Source: Flavobacterium sp. 123
GTDB taxonomy: Bacteria > Bacteroidota > Bacteroidia > Flavobacteriales > Flavobacteriaceae
Assembly (NCBI RefSeq): GCF_003634825.1
Contig: NZ_RBXD01000001.1
Coordinates: 266,001 to 330,000, forward strand
Reading direction: 5' to 3'
Length of the DNA: 64,000 bases
Shown here piece by piece: positions 54,245 through 63,971 of the stretch; positions within the stretch are counted from its first letter, which is position 1; every line of letters starts with the position of its first letter. Made by a program: the position numbers and the translations under genes. The notes beneath the pieces are model-generated. The model did no database searches, was not told where the DNA came from, and saw only the letters and a list, made by a program, of their open reading frames with translations.

Positions 54245-55432
54245 TTAATCAATTTGAATAATCTCTCCTCTATCATTGTTCGAATTACTTCCAATTAAAA
54301 AATGAGTATTTTTAGGCACTATCTTAAAAGTAATTCCCTTGCTTCGTGACTTCTTTTTTAAAATGTCTAAAACGGATATAATTTCTTTAAAAGAAAGGAA
54401 TTCATTATCTAAAATAATTTCCGTTTCCGAACTAAAATTAAACAAGGACGAAATTACCATTTTTTCTGTTTTCAAGTCGTGAAATGATACTTTTTTTTGA
54501 AAAATCAAAGCCAATTTATCCGCTAAATCTTTATTAGCCGAACAAAGAAGATATTGCTTAGGAGAAATCTTGATTCTAGAATGTCCTTGAAACATTTTTA
54601 GAAAAGAAAAAAAAACTATTCCTATTTGCATAAAAAACGAAAATAAAACGGATTCCAAACCATTAGAACTAAAATGCTTTTTGTAGAAAAACTGCATTGC
54701 CTCTTGAAAACGTCTTACATACACATCATCCTTAACCGTGCTTTCTCCTTTATAATGTAGTATCGTTGTTTCATGAAAATAATAATTTGGTTTCCCTTTT
54801 TGCAAAATCCTGTATGACAAATCAATATCGTCTGAATACATAAAACAATCTTCATCAAATCCACCTACTTCAAGATACAAATCGCGTTTCAGAAACATAA
54901 AGGCTCCAACTAGAATTTCAACTTTCCCTGTTTGATTTTCATTTAGATGTTGGGCATAATATCTTCCAAATATTTTTGATTTTGGAAAAATCCTGTACAA
55001 ACCCATCATTTTAGTGAATGCAACCCAAGGAGTCGGAATTCCTCTTTTACTTTCTGGCAGAAAATTACCCGTTCCGTCGATGAGTTTTACTCCTACAATT
55101 CCTAAATTGGATTGCTTTTTGGCGAAAGCCAGTACTTTAATAAATGTATCCTCTGCAACAACAGTATCTGGATTGAGTATGCAAACATATTCGCCTTTAG
55201 CTTCCGCTACACCTATGTTATTCCCTTTTGGAAAACCTAAATTCTCTTTGCTTTCAATGAGTTTAATATTCGGAAAACGTTGCTTCATCATACGGCAACT
55301 ATCATCGGGGGAAGCATTATCAACAACAATAATCTCTGCATCAATAGACTCCAAAGCATTTTGAACACTTAAGACACATTGCTCTAAAAAATAGCGGACA
55401 TTATAATTCAGTATGATGACAGATAATTGCAT
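54245..55432 (-). CDS. Glycosyltransferase family 2 protein
   Basis: 395 residues. N-terminal GT-A domain: LSVIILNYNVRYFLEQC, VVDNASPDDSC, GFPKGNNIGV, CILNPDTVV (DxD region), and FMYSDDIDLSYRILQKG near 190. It resembles rhamnosyl- and other WbbL-type transferases for polysaccharide assembly. A hydrophobic segment (LFSFFMQIGIVFFSFLKMF) near 270 and a soluble tail of ~110 residues with little homology follow. The gene starts 4 bases after a promoter box, so its mRNA may be leaderless. Donor sugar unknown. Confidence 0.85.
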   Translation of the reverse strand: MQLSVIILNYNVRYFLEQCVLSVQNALESIDAEIIVVDNASPDDSCRMMKQRFPNIKLIESKENLGFPKGNNIGVAEAKGEYVCILNPDTVVAEDTFIKVLAFAKKQSNLGIVGVKLIDGTGNFLPESKRGIPTPWVAFTKMMGLYRIFPKSKIFGRYYAQHLNENQTGKVEILVGAFMFLKRDLYLEVGGFDEDCFMYSDDIDLSYRILQKGKPNYYFHETTILHYKGESTVKDDVYVRRFQEAMQFFYKKHFSSNGLESVLFSFFMQIGIVFFSFLKMFQGHSRIKISPKQYLLCSANKDLADKLALIFQKKVSFHDLKTEKMVISSLFNFSSETEIILDNEFLSFKEIISVLDILKKKSRSKGITFKIVPKNTHFLIGSNSNNDRGEIIQID

Positions 55433-55436
55433 TTTT

Positions 55437-55444
55437 CAAAGATA
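55437..55444 (-). promoter_or_regulatory. -7 promoter box TATCTTTG for the glycosyltransferase
   Basis: Minus-strand TAnnTTTG match with only four A bases between it and the ATG at 55432. Transcription would start at the start codon. Confidence 0.5.
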
Positions 55445-55501
55445 TATTTTAAGATACAAACAGACAAAGGATGAAAGTAACAAAGTTTCACTTCAAAAGA
55501 T

Positions 55502-55509
55502 TACTTTTG
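55502..55509 (+). promoter_or_regulatory. -7 promoter box TACTTTTG for the ABC-F gene
   Basis: TAnnTTTG match 16 bases before the GTG start at 55526. It faces away from the glycosyltransferase promoter 57 bases to the left. Confidence 0.45.
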
Positions 55510-55525
55510 CAAAAAAATTAGCCCT

Positions 55526-57388
55526 GTGAATTACTTATCTGTTGAAAATATCTCGAAATCTTTTGGTGAGAGAACCCTTTTTGAAAATATTTCTTTTGGA
55601 ATTAATAAAGACCAAAAAATTGCTTTCATAGCCAAAAACGGCTCGGGAAAAACCTGTATCATGAAAATTATCAATGGCGAAGATGAGCCAGATACAGGAC
55701 AGGTTGTACTTCGTAAGGAAATTAAAATGGCGTTTTTGTCACAAGATCACAACTTACAAGATGAGTTGACGATTGAAGAAAGCATTTTCGCTTCCGATAA
55801 TGAAACTTTAAAAGTAATTGAGCGCTACGAAAAAGCACTTGAAAACCCAGAAGACGAAGAAGCGTATCAAAAAGCTTTTGATCAAATGGACCAACATAAT
55901 GCTTGGGATTTTGAAACACAATTCAAACAAATTTTATTCAAATTAAAACTCGAAGATTTTAAACTTAAAGTTAAAAATCTTTCTGGAGGACAGAAAAAAC
56001 GTTTGTCGCTAGCAATAATTTTAATCAATCGCCCTGATTTATTAATTCTAGATGAACCTACGAATCACCTGGATTTAGAAATGATTGAATGGCTAGAAAG
56101 CTATTTTGCTAAAGAAAATATAACGTTGTTTATGGTAACGCACGACCGTTTCTTTTTAGAACGTGTTTGCAATGAAATTATCGAATTAGACAACGGAAAA
56201 TTATACCAATACAAAGGAAATTACTCCTATTATTTAGAGAAAAAAGAAGAACGAATTGCTTCAGAAAACTCTAGTATTGACAAAGCACAAAACTTATTTG
56301 TAAAAGAATTAGAATGGATGCGCCGTCAACCAAAAGCAAGAACAACCAAATCTAAATCGCGTCAGGATGATTTTTATGTAATTAAAGAAAAAGCTCAAAG
56401 TCGCCGTAAAGAGAACAAAGTGGAACTTGAAATTAACATGGAACGAATGGGAAGCAAGATTATAGAGCTTCACAAGATTTCTAAAAAATTCAAAGACCGA
56501 GTTATTCTAGATAATTTTAGTTTTGATTTTCAACGTGGCGAACGCATCGGAATCATTGGAAAAAACGGAACTGGAAAATCAACTTTCCTAAATTTATTAA
56601 CTGGAACGATTCCACTTGATGGAGGAAAAGTTGTGGTTGGTGAAACCATCAAAATTGGATATTATACCCAAACAGGAATAAATCCAAAACCAAATCAACG
56701 TGTAATTGACATCATTAAAGAATACGGTGAATACATTCCGTTGACAAAAGGGAAAATTATTTCGGCTTCACAATTGTTAGAGCGCTTTCTTTTTGATGCT
56801 AAAAAACAATACGATTTTGTCGAAAAATTAAGTGGTGGCGAATTGAAACGGTTGTATTTGTGTACGGTTTTAATTCAGAATCCAAATTTCTTGATTCTTG
56901 ATGAACCTACAAACGATTTAGATATTGTTACCTTAAATGTTTTAGAAAGCTTTCTTTTGGATTATCCGGGATGTTTACTTGTCGTTTCTCACGATAGGTA
57001 TTTTATGGATAAAATTGTCGATCACTTATTCGTTTTTAGAGGCGATGGCGTAATTGAAGATTTTCCTGGAAATTATTCTGACTTTAGAGCTTATGAAGAT
57101 AGTGCTGATGTCGCTCAAAAAGAAGAAAATAAAGCAGATAAAAAAGATTGGAAGCAAAACAATCCAACTGGAAACTTGACTTTCAACGAGCAAAAAGAAT
57201 ATCAAAAAATTGAAAGAGAAATCAAGGATTTAGAAATTCAAAAAGCAACTATTGAGCAATTATTTTCAGAAGGAAAAGTGGTGGATACCGATATTGAGAA
57301 AAAGGCAAATGAATTGAAAAACATCATCACTAAAATAGAGGCAAAAGAAGAACGCTGGTTTGAGCTTTCGGCAAAAATTGAAGGGTAA
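55526..57388 (+). CDS. ABC-F family ATPase (Uup-like)
   Basis: 620 residues, GTG start. Two ABC domains without membrane segments: first Walker A AKNGSGKT, signature LSGGQKKRLS, Walker B LDEPTNHLD; second Walker A GKNGTGKST, signature LSGGELKRL, Walker B LDEPTNDLD. A linker of charged helices (KARTTKSKSRQDDFYVIKEK) joins them, and residues ~553-620 form a coiled coil as in Uup. ABC-F proteins bind the ribosomal E site and relieve stalls or assist assembly; Uup is also linked to precise excision. Role here is inferred from the family. Confidence 0.9.
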   Translation: MNYLSVENISKSFGERTLFENISFGINKDQKIAFIAKNGSGKTCIMKIINGEDEPDTGQVVLRKEIKMAFLSQDHNLQDELTIEESIFASDNETLKVIERYEKALENPEDEEAYQKAFDQMDQHNAWDFETQFKQILFKLKLEDFKLKVKNLSGGQKKRLSLAIILINRPDLLILDEPTNHLDLEMIEWLESYFAKENITLFMVTHDRFFLERVCNEIIELDNGKLYQYKGNYSYYLEKKEERIASENSSIDKAQNLFVKELEWMRRQPKARTTKSKSRQDDFYVIKEKAQSRRKENKVELEINMERMGSKIIELHKISKKFKDRVILDNFSFDFQRGERIGIIGKNGTGKSTFLNLLTGTIPLDGGKVVVGETIKIGYYTQTGINPKPNQRVIDIIKEYGEYIPLTKGKIISASQLLERFLFDAKKQYDFVEKLSGGELKRLYLCTVLIQNPNFLILDEPTNDLDIVTLNVLESFLLDYPGCLLVVSHDRYFMDKIVDHLFVFRGDGVIEDFPGNYSDFRAYEDSADVAQKEENKADKKDWKQNNPTGNLTFNEQKEYQKIEREIKDLEIQKATIEQLFSEGKVVDTDIEKKANELKNIITKIEAKEERWFELSAKIEG

Positions 57389-57423
57389 TTAATTTTGATA
57401 ACGGTTTTGATTTCAGATTTAAA

Positions 57424-58203
57424 ATGCTGCATAGTATAAAATCATATATAACATTCCTTTGGAAATCGAAAAATGAACACGCGGTACATTCGCCTTTTGT
57501 GTTTAGTTTGATTACCAAATGCTTTTATGACCGAAAATCAAAACCAGAATATTCCATTTTAAAAAACTACAGAAACCTTCTGTTAGAAAATAAAAATCAG
57601 ATTGAAGTTACTGATTTTGGAGCAGGTTCCAAAGTTTTTAAATCCAATACAAGAGAAATCTCAAAGATTGCAAAAACAGCTGGAATTAGTCCAAAACGAG
57701 CCAAATTACTATTTAGGGTTGTTAATTATTTTCAACCAGATGCTATTTTAGAAATAGGAACCTCATTAGGACTTGCTACTTCTGCCCTTGCTTTAGGAAA
57801 TCCAAAAGCTTTTGTCACCACATTAGAAGGTTGTCCAGAAACGGCAAATCAATGTCAATTGCAATTGCAGAAATTCAATATCAATACGGTAAAATCTATT
57901 GTAACCGAATTTTCAACTTACTTCAAAACCATAAACAATCAACCAGAAACCATCAACCTTATTTACTTTGACGGCAATCATTCAAAAAAAGCCACTTTAA
58001 ATTATTTTGAAAGTTTATTACCAACTATTACGAACGATTGCGTTTGGATATTTGATGATATTCATTGGTCTACAGAAATGGAAGAAGCTTGGGAGAGCAT
58101 TAAAAATCACCCAAAAGTTAAAGTTACCATTGACACTTTTCAATGGGGATTTGTTTTTTTTAGAAAAGAACAAGAAAAAGAGCATTTTATAATTCGAGTA
58201 TAA
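57424..58203 (+). CDS. Class I SAM-dependent methyltransferase
   Basis: 259 residues. SAM-binding motif I in ILEIGTSLGLATSALALG with the adjoining Asp/Glu in VTTLEGCPETANQCQ, then a catechol-O-methyltransferase-like end of the fold (LIYFDGNHSKKATLNYFESLL, CVWIFDDIHWSTEMEEAW, WGFVFFRKEQ). The N-terminal ~90 residues are a helical extension (SIKSYITFLWKSKNEHAVHSPFVF) seen in related flavobacterial proteins. The gene is 35 bases past the ABC-F stop and may be co-transcribed. The methyl acceptor is unknown. Confidence 0.8.
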   Translation: MLHSIKSYITFLWKSKNEHAVHSPFVFSLITKCFYDRKSKPEYSILKNYRNLLLENKNQIEVTDFGAGSKVFKSNTREISKIAKTAGISPKRAKLLFRVVNYFQPDAILEIGTSLGLATSALALGNPKAFVTTLEGCPETANQCQLQLQKFNINTVKSIVTEFSTYFKTINNQPETINLIYFDGNHSKKATLNYFESLLPTITNDCVWIFDDIHWSTEMEEAWESIKNHPKVKVTIDTFQWGFVFFRKEQEKEHFIIRV

Positions 58204-58342
58204 TCGTAAAGAATCCTTTTGTTAAGCCCAAACAGAAATATTTTTTTGTAACAAAAATGTATTCAATACTACTTATGATTAATTCAAAAGTGTTTTGTAC
58301 TTTTAAAATCTAAAATATCTAATACAACAATCGTAAATTCCG

Positions 58343-59029
58343 ATGGCAAAACCGCTTATAAAAATAACCAATATCAAACGAGATTTTGTTCTCGGAAATG
58401 AAATCGTTTATGTGTTAAAAGGCATTGATTTAGAAATAAATAAAGGAGAATATGTAGCGCTGATGGGGCCTTCAGGATCTGGAAAGTCTACTTTAATGAA
58501 CCTTCTTGGATGCTTAGATACTCCTACTTCAGGCTCTTATGTTTTGAACGGAAAAGATGTCAGCCAAATGAAAGATGATGAATTGGCGGAAATTCGCAAT
58601 AAAGAAATTGGTTTTGTTTTCCAGACATTCAATCTTTTACCAAGAACTACGGCATTAGATAATGTGGCACTGCCAATGATTTATGCAGGTTTTTCTAAAA
58701 CAGATCGTAATAAACGCGCCACAGAAGTTTTAGAACAAGTAAATCTTTCTGACAGAATGGATCACCAACCCAACCAACTTTCAGGAGGACAACGTCAACG
58801 TGTCGCTATCGCTAGAGCTTTGGTAAACAAACCATCTATTATTCTTGCTGATGAACCTACAGGAAATCTAGATAGCAAAACTTCTGTTGAGATAATGAAG
58901 CTTTTTGGAGACATCCATTCCAAAGGAAACACCGTTATTTTAGTAACTCACGAAGAAGAAATTGCCGCTTACGCCAATAGAGTAATTCGTTTACGCGATG
59001 GATTGATAGAAAGCGATACTACTAAATAA
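58343..59029 (+). CDS. ABC transporter ATP-binding protein (LolD/MacB type)
   Basis: 228 residues, one ABC ATPase domain. Walker [11 protein letters not shown]-loop [17 protein letters not shown], signature [19 protein letters not shown], Walker [14 protein letters not shown]-loop VTHEEEI. The start [27 protein letters not shown] is typical of the MacB/LolD/FtsE-like (MacB) group that serves permeases with a large periplasmic domain. No permease is adjacent, so its partner is elsewhere. It probably exports or extracts a lipid-linked or peptide substrate (inference). Confidence 0.88.
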   Translation: MAKPLIKITNIKRDFVLGNEIVYVLKGIDLEINKGEYVALMGPSGSGKSTLMNLLGCLDTPTSGSYVLNGKDVSQMKDDELAEIRNKEIGFVFQTFNLLPRTTALDNVALPMIYAGFSKTDRNKRATEVLEQVNLSDRMDHQPNQLSGGQRQRVAIARALVNKPSIILADEPTGNLDSKTSVEIMKLFGDIHSKGNTVILVTHEEEIAAYANRVIRLRDGLIESDTTK

Positions 59030-59075
59030 TTGATTCGGTTAATTAATTATTTGTTTAACCGATTAAACAACAAAA

Positions 59076-59645
59076 ATGAAAGTATACACAAAAACAGGAG
59101 ATTTAGGAACCACAGCTCTTTTTGGAGGAACTAGAGTACCAAAAGATCACGCCCGAATAGAAAGTTACGGAACAGTTGATGAATTGAACTCTCACATTGG
59201 TTTAATTCGAGATCAAGATATGAATGTTCATTACAAACAAACACTAATTGAAATTCAAGATAGATTGTTTACCATAGGAGCCATACTTGCTACACCACCG
59301 GAAAAAGAAGTATTAAAAAATGGCGAACTCCGTTTAAAAAAACTAGGAATTATCGAATCCGACATTGAATTACTTGAAAAAGAAATTGATGCCATGGAAG
59401 AAGCCTTACCGCCAATGACTCATTTTGTATTACCTGGAGGACACACTACAGTGTCATATTGTCATATTGCGCGCTGTGTTTGCCGCCGTGCAGAACGTTT
59501 AGCAGTACATTTAAGCCATAATGAGCCCGTTGCCGAAATTGCAATTAAGTACTTAAACCGACTTTCTGACTATCTTTTTGTGTTGGCACGAAAGTTGTCT
59601 CATGATTTAAACGCCGAGGAAGTTCAATGGATTCCTAGGAAATAG
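59076..59645 (+). CDS. Cob(I)yrinic acid a,c-diamide adenosyltransferase, PduO type
   Basis: 189 residues, full PduO-type ATP:cobalamin adenosyltransferase. It starts with the ATP-binding TKTGDLGTTALFGGTRVPKDHARIESYGTVDELNS and has RLFTIGAILAT, FVLPGGHTTVSYCHIARCVCRRAERL and the last helix KYLNRLSDYLFVLAR. It makes adenosylcobalamin, the cofactor of methylmalonyl-CoA mutase, which would use the product of the propionyl-CoA carboxylase encoded earlier. No riboswitch-like leader is visible in the 46 bases upstream. Confidence 0.93.
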   Translation: MKVYTKTGDLGTTALFGGTRVPKDHARIESYGTVDELNSHIGLIRDQDMNVHYKQTLIEIQDRLFTIGAILATPPEKEVLKNGELRLKKLGIIESDIELLEKEIDAMEEALPPMTHFVLPGGHTTVSYCHIARCVCRRAERLAVHLSHNEPVAEIAIKYLNRLSDYLFVLARKLSHDLNAEEVQWIPRK

Positions 59646-59776
59646 TTATTTGTATTTAGAGGAGCGTTTTAATTCAAAAATTAGCACTATTCATCTAAAA
59701 CATTAAACAAAAAAAGACGTTCTTAACTTTTTATTAAAATAAATCGATTTTTACTTGTCTCTTTCAGTAAAAAATT

Positions 59777-59784
59777 TATTTTTG
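59777..59784 (+). promoter_or_regulatory. Promoter: TTG 59755-59757 and TATTTTTG
   Basis: -33 TTG, 19-base spacer and TATTTTTG, 22 bases before the ATG of the DUF2795 gene. Confidence 0.6.
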
Positions 59785-59806
59785 CACAAAACTAAATTGA
59801 CAAAAC

Positions 59807-60028
59807 ATGTATTGGACATTAGAATTAGCATCCTATCTTAGTGATGCACCGTGGCCTGCTAACAAAGACGAACTTATTGACTACGCTATTAGAGCAGGAG
59901 CTCCATTAGAAGTAGTAGAAAACCTTCAATCAATTGAGGATGAAGGCGAGATATATGAATCAATGGAAGAAATTTGGCCAGATTATCCTACAGACGAAGA
60001 TTATCTTTGGAACGAGGATGAATATTAA
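59807..60028 (+). CDS. DUF2795 domain-containing protein
   Basis: 73 residues, very acidic. Starts MYWTLELASYLSDAPWPANKDELIDYAIR and continues APLEVVENLQSIEDEGE, which matches the short Bacteroidota DUF2795 proteins. The last 25 residues are almost all Glu, Asp, Tyr and Trp. Function unknown; it is regularly placed just upstream of secA in related genomes as far as I recall. Own promoter and terminator-like hairpin. Confidence 0.85.
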   Translation: MYWTLELASYLSDAPWPANKDELIDYAIRAGAPLEVVENLQSIEDEGEIYESMEEIWPDYPTDEDYLWNEDEY

Positions 60029-60042
60029 AAAATAACCCAAGG

Positions 60043-60070
60043 AAAAAGTCTCAAAAGAGGCTTTTTTTTT
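60043..60070 (+). terminator. Hairpin terminator after the DUF2795 gene
   Basis: Stem AGTCTC / GAGGCT (one G-T pair), 4-base loop, then a run of nine T. It separates the gene from secA, which begins 44 bases later. Confidence 0.7.
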
Positions 60071-60113
60071 GTTTAAGTTTACACATTTACATAAAATAGA
60101 AATAAAATAAATC

Positions 60114-63100
60114 ATGAGTTTCATAAACAGTATTATTAAAGTCTTTGTTGGTGACAAGTCACAAAAAGATGTCAAAGTTTTACAACCTTATCTTAATAAA
60201 ATCAAGACTTTTGAAAGTAGTCTAATGTCATTATCTAATGATGAGCTTAGAGCGCGTACGGTTTTCTTTAAAGAAAGAATCAAACAAGCGCGAAGTGAAA
60301 AAGATGCTAAAATTGCTTCATTACAAATTGAAGTAGAAGGTATTGAAGATATTGACAAAAGAGAAGATATTTATATCGCTATTGATACTTTAGAAAAAGA
60401 AGCTTACGATATTTCTGAAAAAACATTAATGGAAATTCTTCCTGAAGCATTTGCAGTTGTTAAAGAAACAGCAAGACGATTCAAAGAAAACACCCAACTT
60501 GTTGTAAATGCGACTCCTAAAGATCGCGAACTTTCAGCTACTAAAAGCTACATTACTTTAGATGGTGATAATGCTATTTGGGCAAACTCATGGAGTGCTG
60601 CTGGTAAAGAAATTACTTGGGATATGATCCACTATGATGTGCAATTAATTGGTGGAATGGTTTTGCATGAAGGAAAAGTAGCCGAAATGCAAACAGGTGA
60701 AGGAAAAACATTAGTGGCAACATTACCATTATACTTAAATGCTTTAACTGGAAATGGCGTGCATTTAGTAACTGTAAATGACTACTTAGCAAAACGTGAT
60801 AGCACTTGGAAAGCTCCTTTGTTTGAATTTCATGGGTTAACAGTTGAATGTATTGACAATTACCAACCAAGCTCTGAAGGAAGGAAAAAAGCTTATGATG
60901 CTGATATCACTTACGGAACTAATAACGAATTTGGTTTTGACTACTTAAGAGATAATATGGCGCATTCGCCAGAAGATTTAGTTCAAAGAAAACATAACTA
61001 TGCTATTGTTGATGAGGTAGATTCTGTTTTAATTGATGATGCTAGAACACCACTTATTATATCTGGTCCTGTTCCTCAAGGAGATCGTCATGAATTCAAT
61101 GAACTCAAACCAAAAATCGAAAATTTAGTTAGCTTACAAAGACAATTAGCTAATGGTTTTTTAGCAGATGCAAAAAAATTAATTAAAGAAGGGAATACAA
61201 AAGATGGCGGATTTAGTTTACTAAGAGCCTACAGAGCTTTACCTAAAAACAAAGCTTTAATCAAATTTTTAAGTGAAGAAGGAATCAAACAATTGCTTCA
61301 AAAAACAGAAAATCAGTACATGCAAGATAACAATCGTGAAATGCATAAGATTGACGAAGCATTGTATTTTGTTATTGAAGAAAAAAACAATCAAGTTGAA
61401 TTGACTGATAATGGAATTAAATTCTTGTCGTCAGATTCAGAGGATAATAACTTTTTCGTGCTTCCAGATATTGGAACTGAAATTGCAGCTATCGAAAAGA
61501 AAAAATTAGACTCAGACGCTGAAGCGGAAGAAAAAGAAAGATTATTCCAAGACTTCGGTGTAAAAAGTGAGCGCATTCATACTTTGACACAACTTCTAAA
61601 AGCATATACTCTTTTTGAAAAAGATGTAGAATATGTTATCATGGATAATAAAATCATGATTGTTGATGAGCAAACGGGTCGTATAATGGATGGTCGCCGT
61701 TATTCTGATGGTTTACACCAAGCTATTGAAGCCAAAGAAAACGTAAAAATTGAAGCTGCAACACAAACATTTGCTACAGTAACATTACAAAACTATTTCA
61801 GAATGTACAGCAAATTAGGTGGCATGACTGGAACAGCAGTGACTGAAGCGGGAGAATTGTGGCAAATCTATAAATTAGATGTAGTAGAGATTCCTACTAA
61901 CAGAGGTATGGCAAGAATTGATAAAGAGGATTTTATTTATAAAACTACTCGTGAAAAATTCAATGCTGTAATTGAAGATGTAACAGAACTATCAAAAGCA
62001 GGAAGACCAGTACTTATTGGGACAACTTCTGTTGAAATTTCAGAATTATTAAGTCGAATGTTAAAAATGCGTGGTGTTACACACAATGTATTAAATGCAA
62101 AAATGCACAAACAAGAGGCTCAAATTGTAGAAGAAGCTGGAAAACCAGGAGTAGTTACAATTGCAACAAATATGGCTGGACGTGGTACAGATATCAAATT
62201 ATCTGCTGAAGTTAAAGCTGCTGGAGGTTTAGCTATTGTTGGTACTGAACGTCATGATTCTAGACGTGTTGACCGTCAATTACGTGGTAGAGCAGGTCGT
62301 CAAGGAGATCCTGGAAGTTCACAATTTTACGTATCTCTTGAAGATAACTTGATGCGTTTATTTGGTTCAGAAAGAGTAGCCAAAGTAATGGACAGAATGG
62401 GATTACAAGAAGGAGAAGTTATCCAACATTCAATGATGACTAAATCTATTGAGCGTGCGCAGAAAAAAGTTGAAGAAAACAACTTTGGTGTTCGTAAACG
62501 TTTATTAGAATATGATGATGTTATGAATGCACAACGTGAAGTCGTTTACAAACGTCGTCGACATGCATTATTTGGAGAACGTTTGAAATTAGATATAGCA
62601 AATATGCTTTATGATACTTGCGAGCTAATCGTTAACGAAAACAAAATTTCGAATAATTTCAAAAATTTCGAATTTGAATTAATTCGTTATTTCTCTATTA
62701 CTTCACCAGTATCAGAAAGTGACTTTATCAAATTATCAGAGATAGAATTAACAGGCAAAATTTACAAAGCTACACTTGAATTCTATACTCAAAAAACAGA
62801 AAGAAGTGCTAGAGAAGCTTTCCCTATCATAAAAGGAGTTTACGAAGAGAAAAACAATCATTTCGAACGTATTGTTGTTCCTTTTACAGATGGAATCAAA
62901 ACTTTCAATGTTGTCACTGATTTGAAGAAAGCATATGATACAGAAGGAGCGCAATTAGTTGCTGATTTTGAGAAAAATATCACACTATCTATTGTAGATG
63001 AAGCATGGAAAAAACACTTACGTAAAATGGACGAATTGAAACAATCGGTTCAATTGGCTGTTCACGAACAAAAGGATCCATTACTTATTTACAAACTAGA

Positions 63101-63461
63101 AGCTTTTAATTTATTTAGAGGAATGCTCGATAATGTAAATAGAGAAGTTATTTCATTCTTATTCAAAGGTGATTTACCAGCACAACAAAACCAACAAATT
63201 AAAGAAGCTAAAGAAGTTCGTCAAAAAGAAGACTATAAATTAACTAAAGACGAAATTCCTAATAGTGAAAATATAAATCATGAAGCTGGCGAAACACAAC
63301 AAAGACAAGTTACTGAAACAATTGTTAGGGATATGCCTAAAATCAATCGTAATGACACTGTTACTGTTAAACAAATAGCTACTGGAAAAACAGAAAGCAT
63401 GAAGTATAAAAAGGCTGAAAGTCTATTATCTTCAGGAGAATGGGTTATTGTGAACGAATAA
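60114..63461 (+). CDS. secA: Preprotein translocase ATPase SecA
   Basis: 1115 residues, longer than E. coli SecA (901), as is usual in Bacteroidota: the extra length includes a stretch at ~330-480 between the first nucleotide-binding domain and the rest. Walker A MQTGEGKTLVATLP, DEAD-type VDEVDSVLIDDARTPLIISG, preprotein cross-linking region, NBD2 GTTSVEISELLSRML and RGRAGRQGDPGSSQFYVSLEDNLM, helical wing and scaffold (WKKHLRKMDELKQSVQL). The extreme C-terminus (KAESLLSSGEWVIVNE) has no Cys-rich zinc motif. It drives post-translational export through SecYEG, including the T9SS cargo encoded at the start of the window. Confidence 0.97.
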   Translation: MSFINSIIKVFVGDKSQKDVKVLQPYLNKIKTFESSLMSLSNDELRARTVFFKERIKQARSEKDAKIASLQIEVEGIEDIDKREDIYIAIDTLEKEAYDISEKTLMEILPEAFAVVKETARRFKENTQLVVNATPKDRELSATKSYITLDGDNAIWANSWSAAGKEITWDMIHYDVQLIGGMVLHEGKVAEMQTGEGKTLVATLPLYLNALTGNGVHLVTVNDYLAKRDSTWKAPLFEFHGLTVECIDNYQPSSEGRKKAYDADITYGTNNEFGFDYLRDNMAHSPEDLVQRKHNYAIVDEVDSVLIDDARTPLIISGPVPQGDRHEFNELKPKIENLVSLQRQLANGFLADAKKLIKEGNTKDGGFSLLRAYRALPKNKALIKFLSEEGIKQLLQKTENQYMQDNNREMHKIDEALYFVIEEKNNQVELTDNGIKFLSSDSEDNNFFVLPDIGTEIAAIEKKKLDSDAEAEEKERLFQDFGVKSERIHTLTQLLKAYTLFEKDVEYVIMDNKIMIVDEQTGRIMDGRRYSDGLHQAIEAKENVKIEAATQTFATVTLQNYFRMYSKLGGMTGTAVTEAGELWQIYKLDVVEIPTNRGMARIDKEDFIYKTTREKFNAVIEDVTELSKAGRPVLIGTTSVEISELLSRMLKMRGVTHNVLNAKMHKQEAQIVEEAGKPGVVTIATNMAGRGTDIKLSAEVKAAGGLAIVGTERHDSRRVDRQLRGRAGRQGDPGSSQFYVSLEDNLMRLFGSERVAKVMDRMGLQEGEVIQHSMMTKSIERAQKKVEENNFGVRKRLLEYDDVMNAQREVVYKRRRHALFGERLKLDIANMLYDTCELIVNENKISNNFKNFEFELIRYFSITSPVSESDFIKLSEIELTGKIYKATLEFYTQKTERSAREAFPIIKGVYEEKNNHFERIVVPFTDGIKTFNVVTDLKKAYDTEGAQLVADFEKNITLSIVDEAWKKHLRKMDELKQSVQLAVHEQKDPLLIYKLEAFNLFRGMLDNVNREVISFLFKGDLPAQQNQQIKEAKEVRQKEDYKLTKDEIPNSENINHEAGETQQRQVTETIVRDMPKINRNDTVTVKQIATGKTESMKYKKAESLLSSGEWVIVNE

Positions 63462-63481
63462 ATCCAATCTTAATACCATTC

Positions 63482-63522
63482 AAATCCTCAATTACCAACA
63501 GTAATTGAGGATTTTTTTTACC
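63482..63522 (+). terminator. Intrinsic terminator after secA
   Basis: Stem AAATCCTCAATTAC / GTAATTGAGGATTT (14 bp, 5-base loop) followed by T residues, 20 bases past the stop. Confidence 0.85.
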
Positions 63523-63607
63523 CTTAATTCAAGTAAATCCAGTAAAAAAAATATCAATATTTTAAAAAACTTAAAAGAATCCAAACACAAAATAACTAAA
63601 TATAATT

Positions 63608-63722
63608 GGGCGTGCCCCTACGCAAAGCTTCGGGTCTGGCTATCGTTACAAGTCCTCACAAAACTCCATTACATTTCGTTTTGCTGTGGGCTTTCCACTA
63701 CTATCCATCACGCGATGCCAAT
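63608..63722. repeat. Degenerate dispersed repeat
   Basis: Starts GGGCGTGCCCCTACGC and ends CATCACGCGATGCC, so the termini are imperfectly inverted (GGCGTG against CACGC). Short phrases (GGCTATCGTTA, CCACTACTATCC) recall parts of the 90-base elements at 14198 and 46278. Two overlapping short open frames here (63505-63768, 63606-63812) show no protein-like features and are not called. Confidence 0.45.
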
Positions 63723-63906
63723 AACACAGAACTACATCTATTTCTACAATCAAATTCTAAACAGATAACTAATATCTTCAAAAACCTAATCACTCGAAAT
63801 GTGATAATATAAAATCATTACTCCAGTGAAGTTTAAAGACAAAAATAGAATACCATTTTTTCAATTTAAATTCTAATTTGATCTCAATAGGCATTAAAAA
63901 ACAAAC

Positions 63907-63930
63907 CCCCTTCATGGCTTGATGAAGGGG
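63907..63930 (-). terminator. Terminator of a minus-strand gene beyond the right edge
   Basis: Stem CCCCTTCAT / ATGAAGGGG with a 6-base loop; on the minus strand it is followed by GGTTTGTTTTTT. It would end a transcript entering from the right. Confidence 0.65.
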
Positions 63931-63971
63931 ATTTTAAAGAAAGGCGACGAACCGAGCTTGCGAACAGGTCG

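Noticed and set aside
59030..59075. Possible cobalamin riboswitch before the adenosyltransferase
   Set aside because: The gap is only 46 bases and shows no B12-box-like or multi-stem structure.
63505..63812. Short open frames after secA
   Set aside because: They lie in the degenerate repeat and terminator region, show no family, signal or membrane pattern, and have no promoter box.
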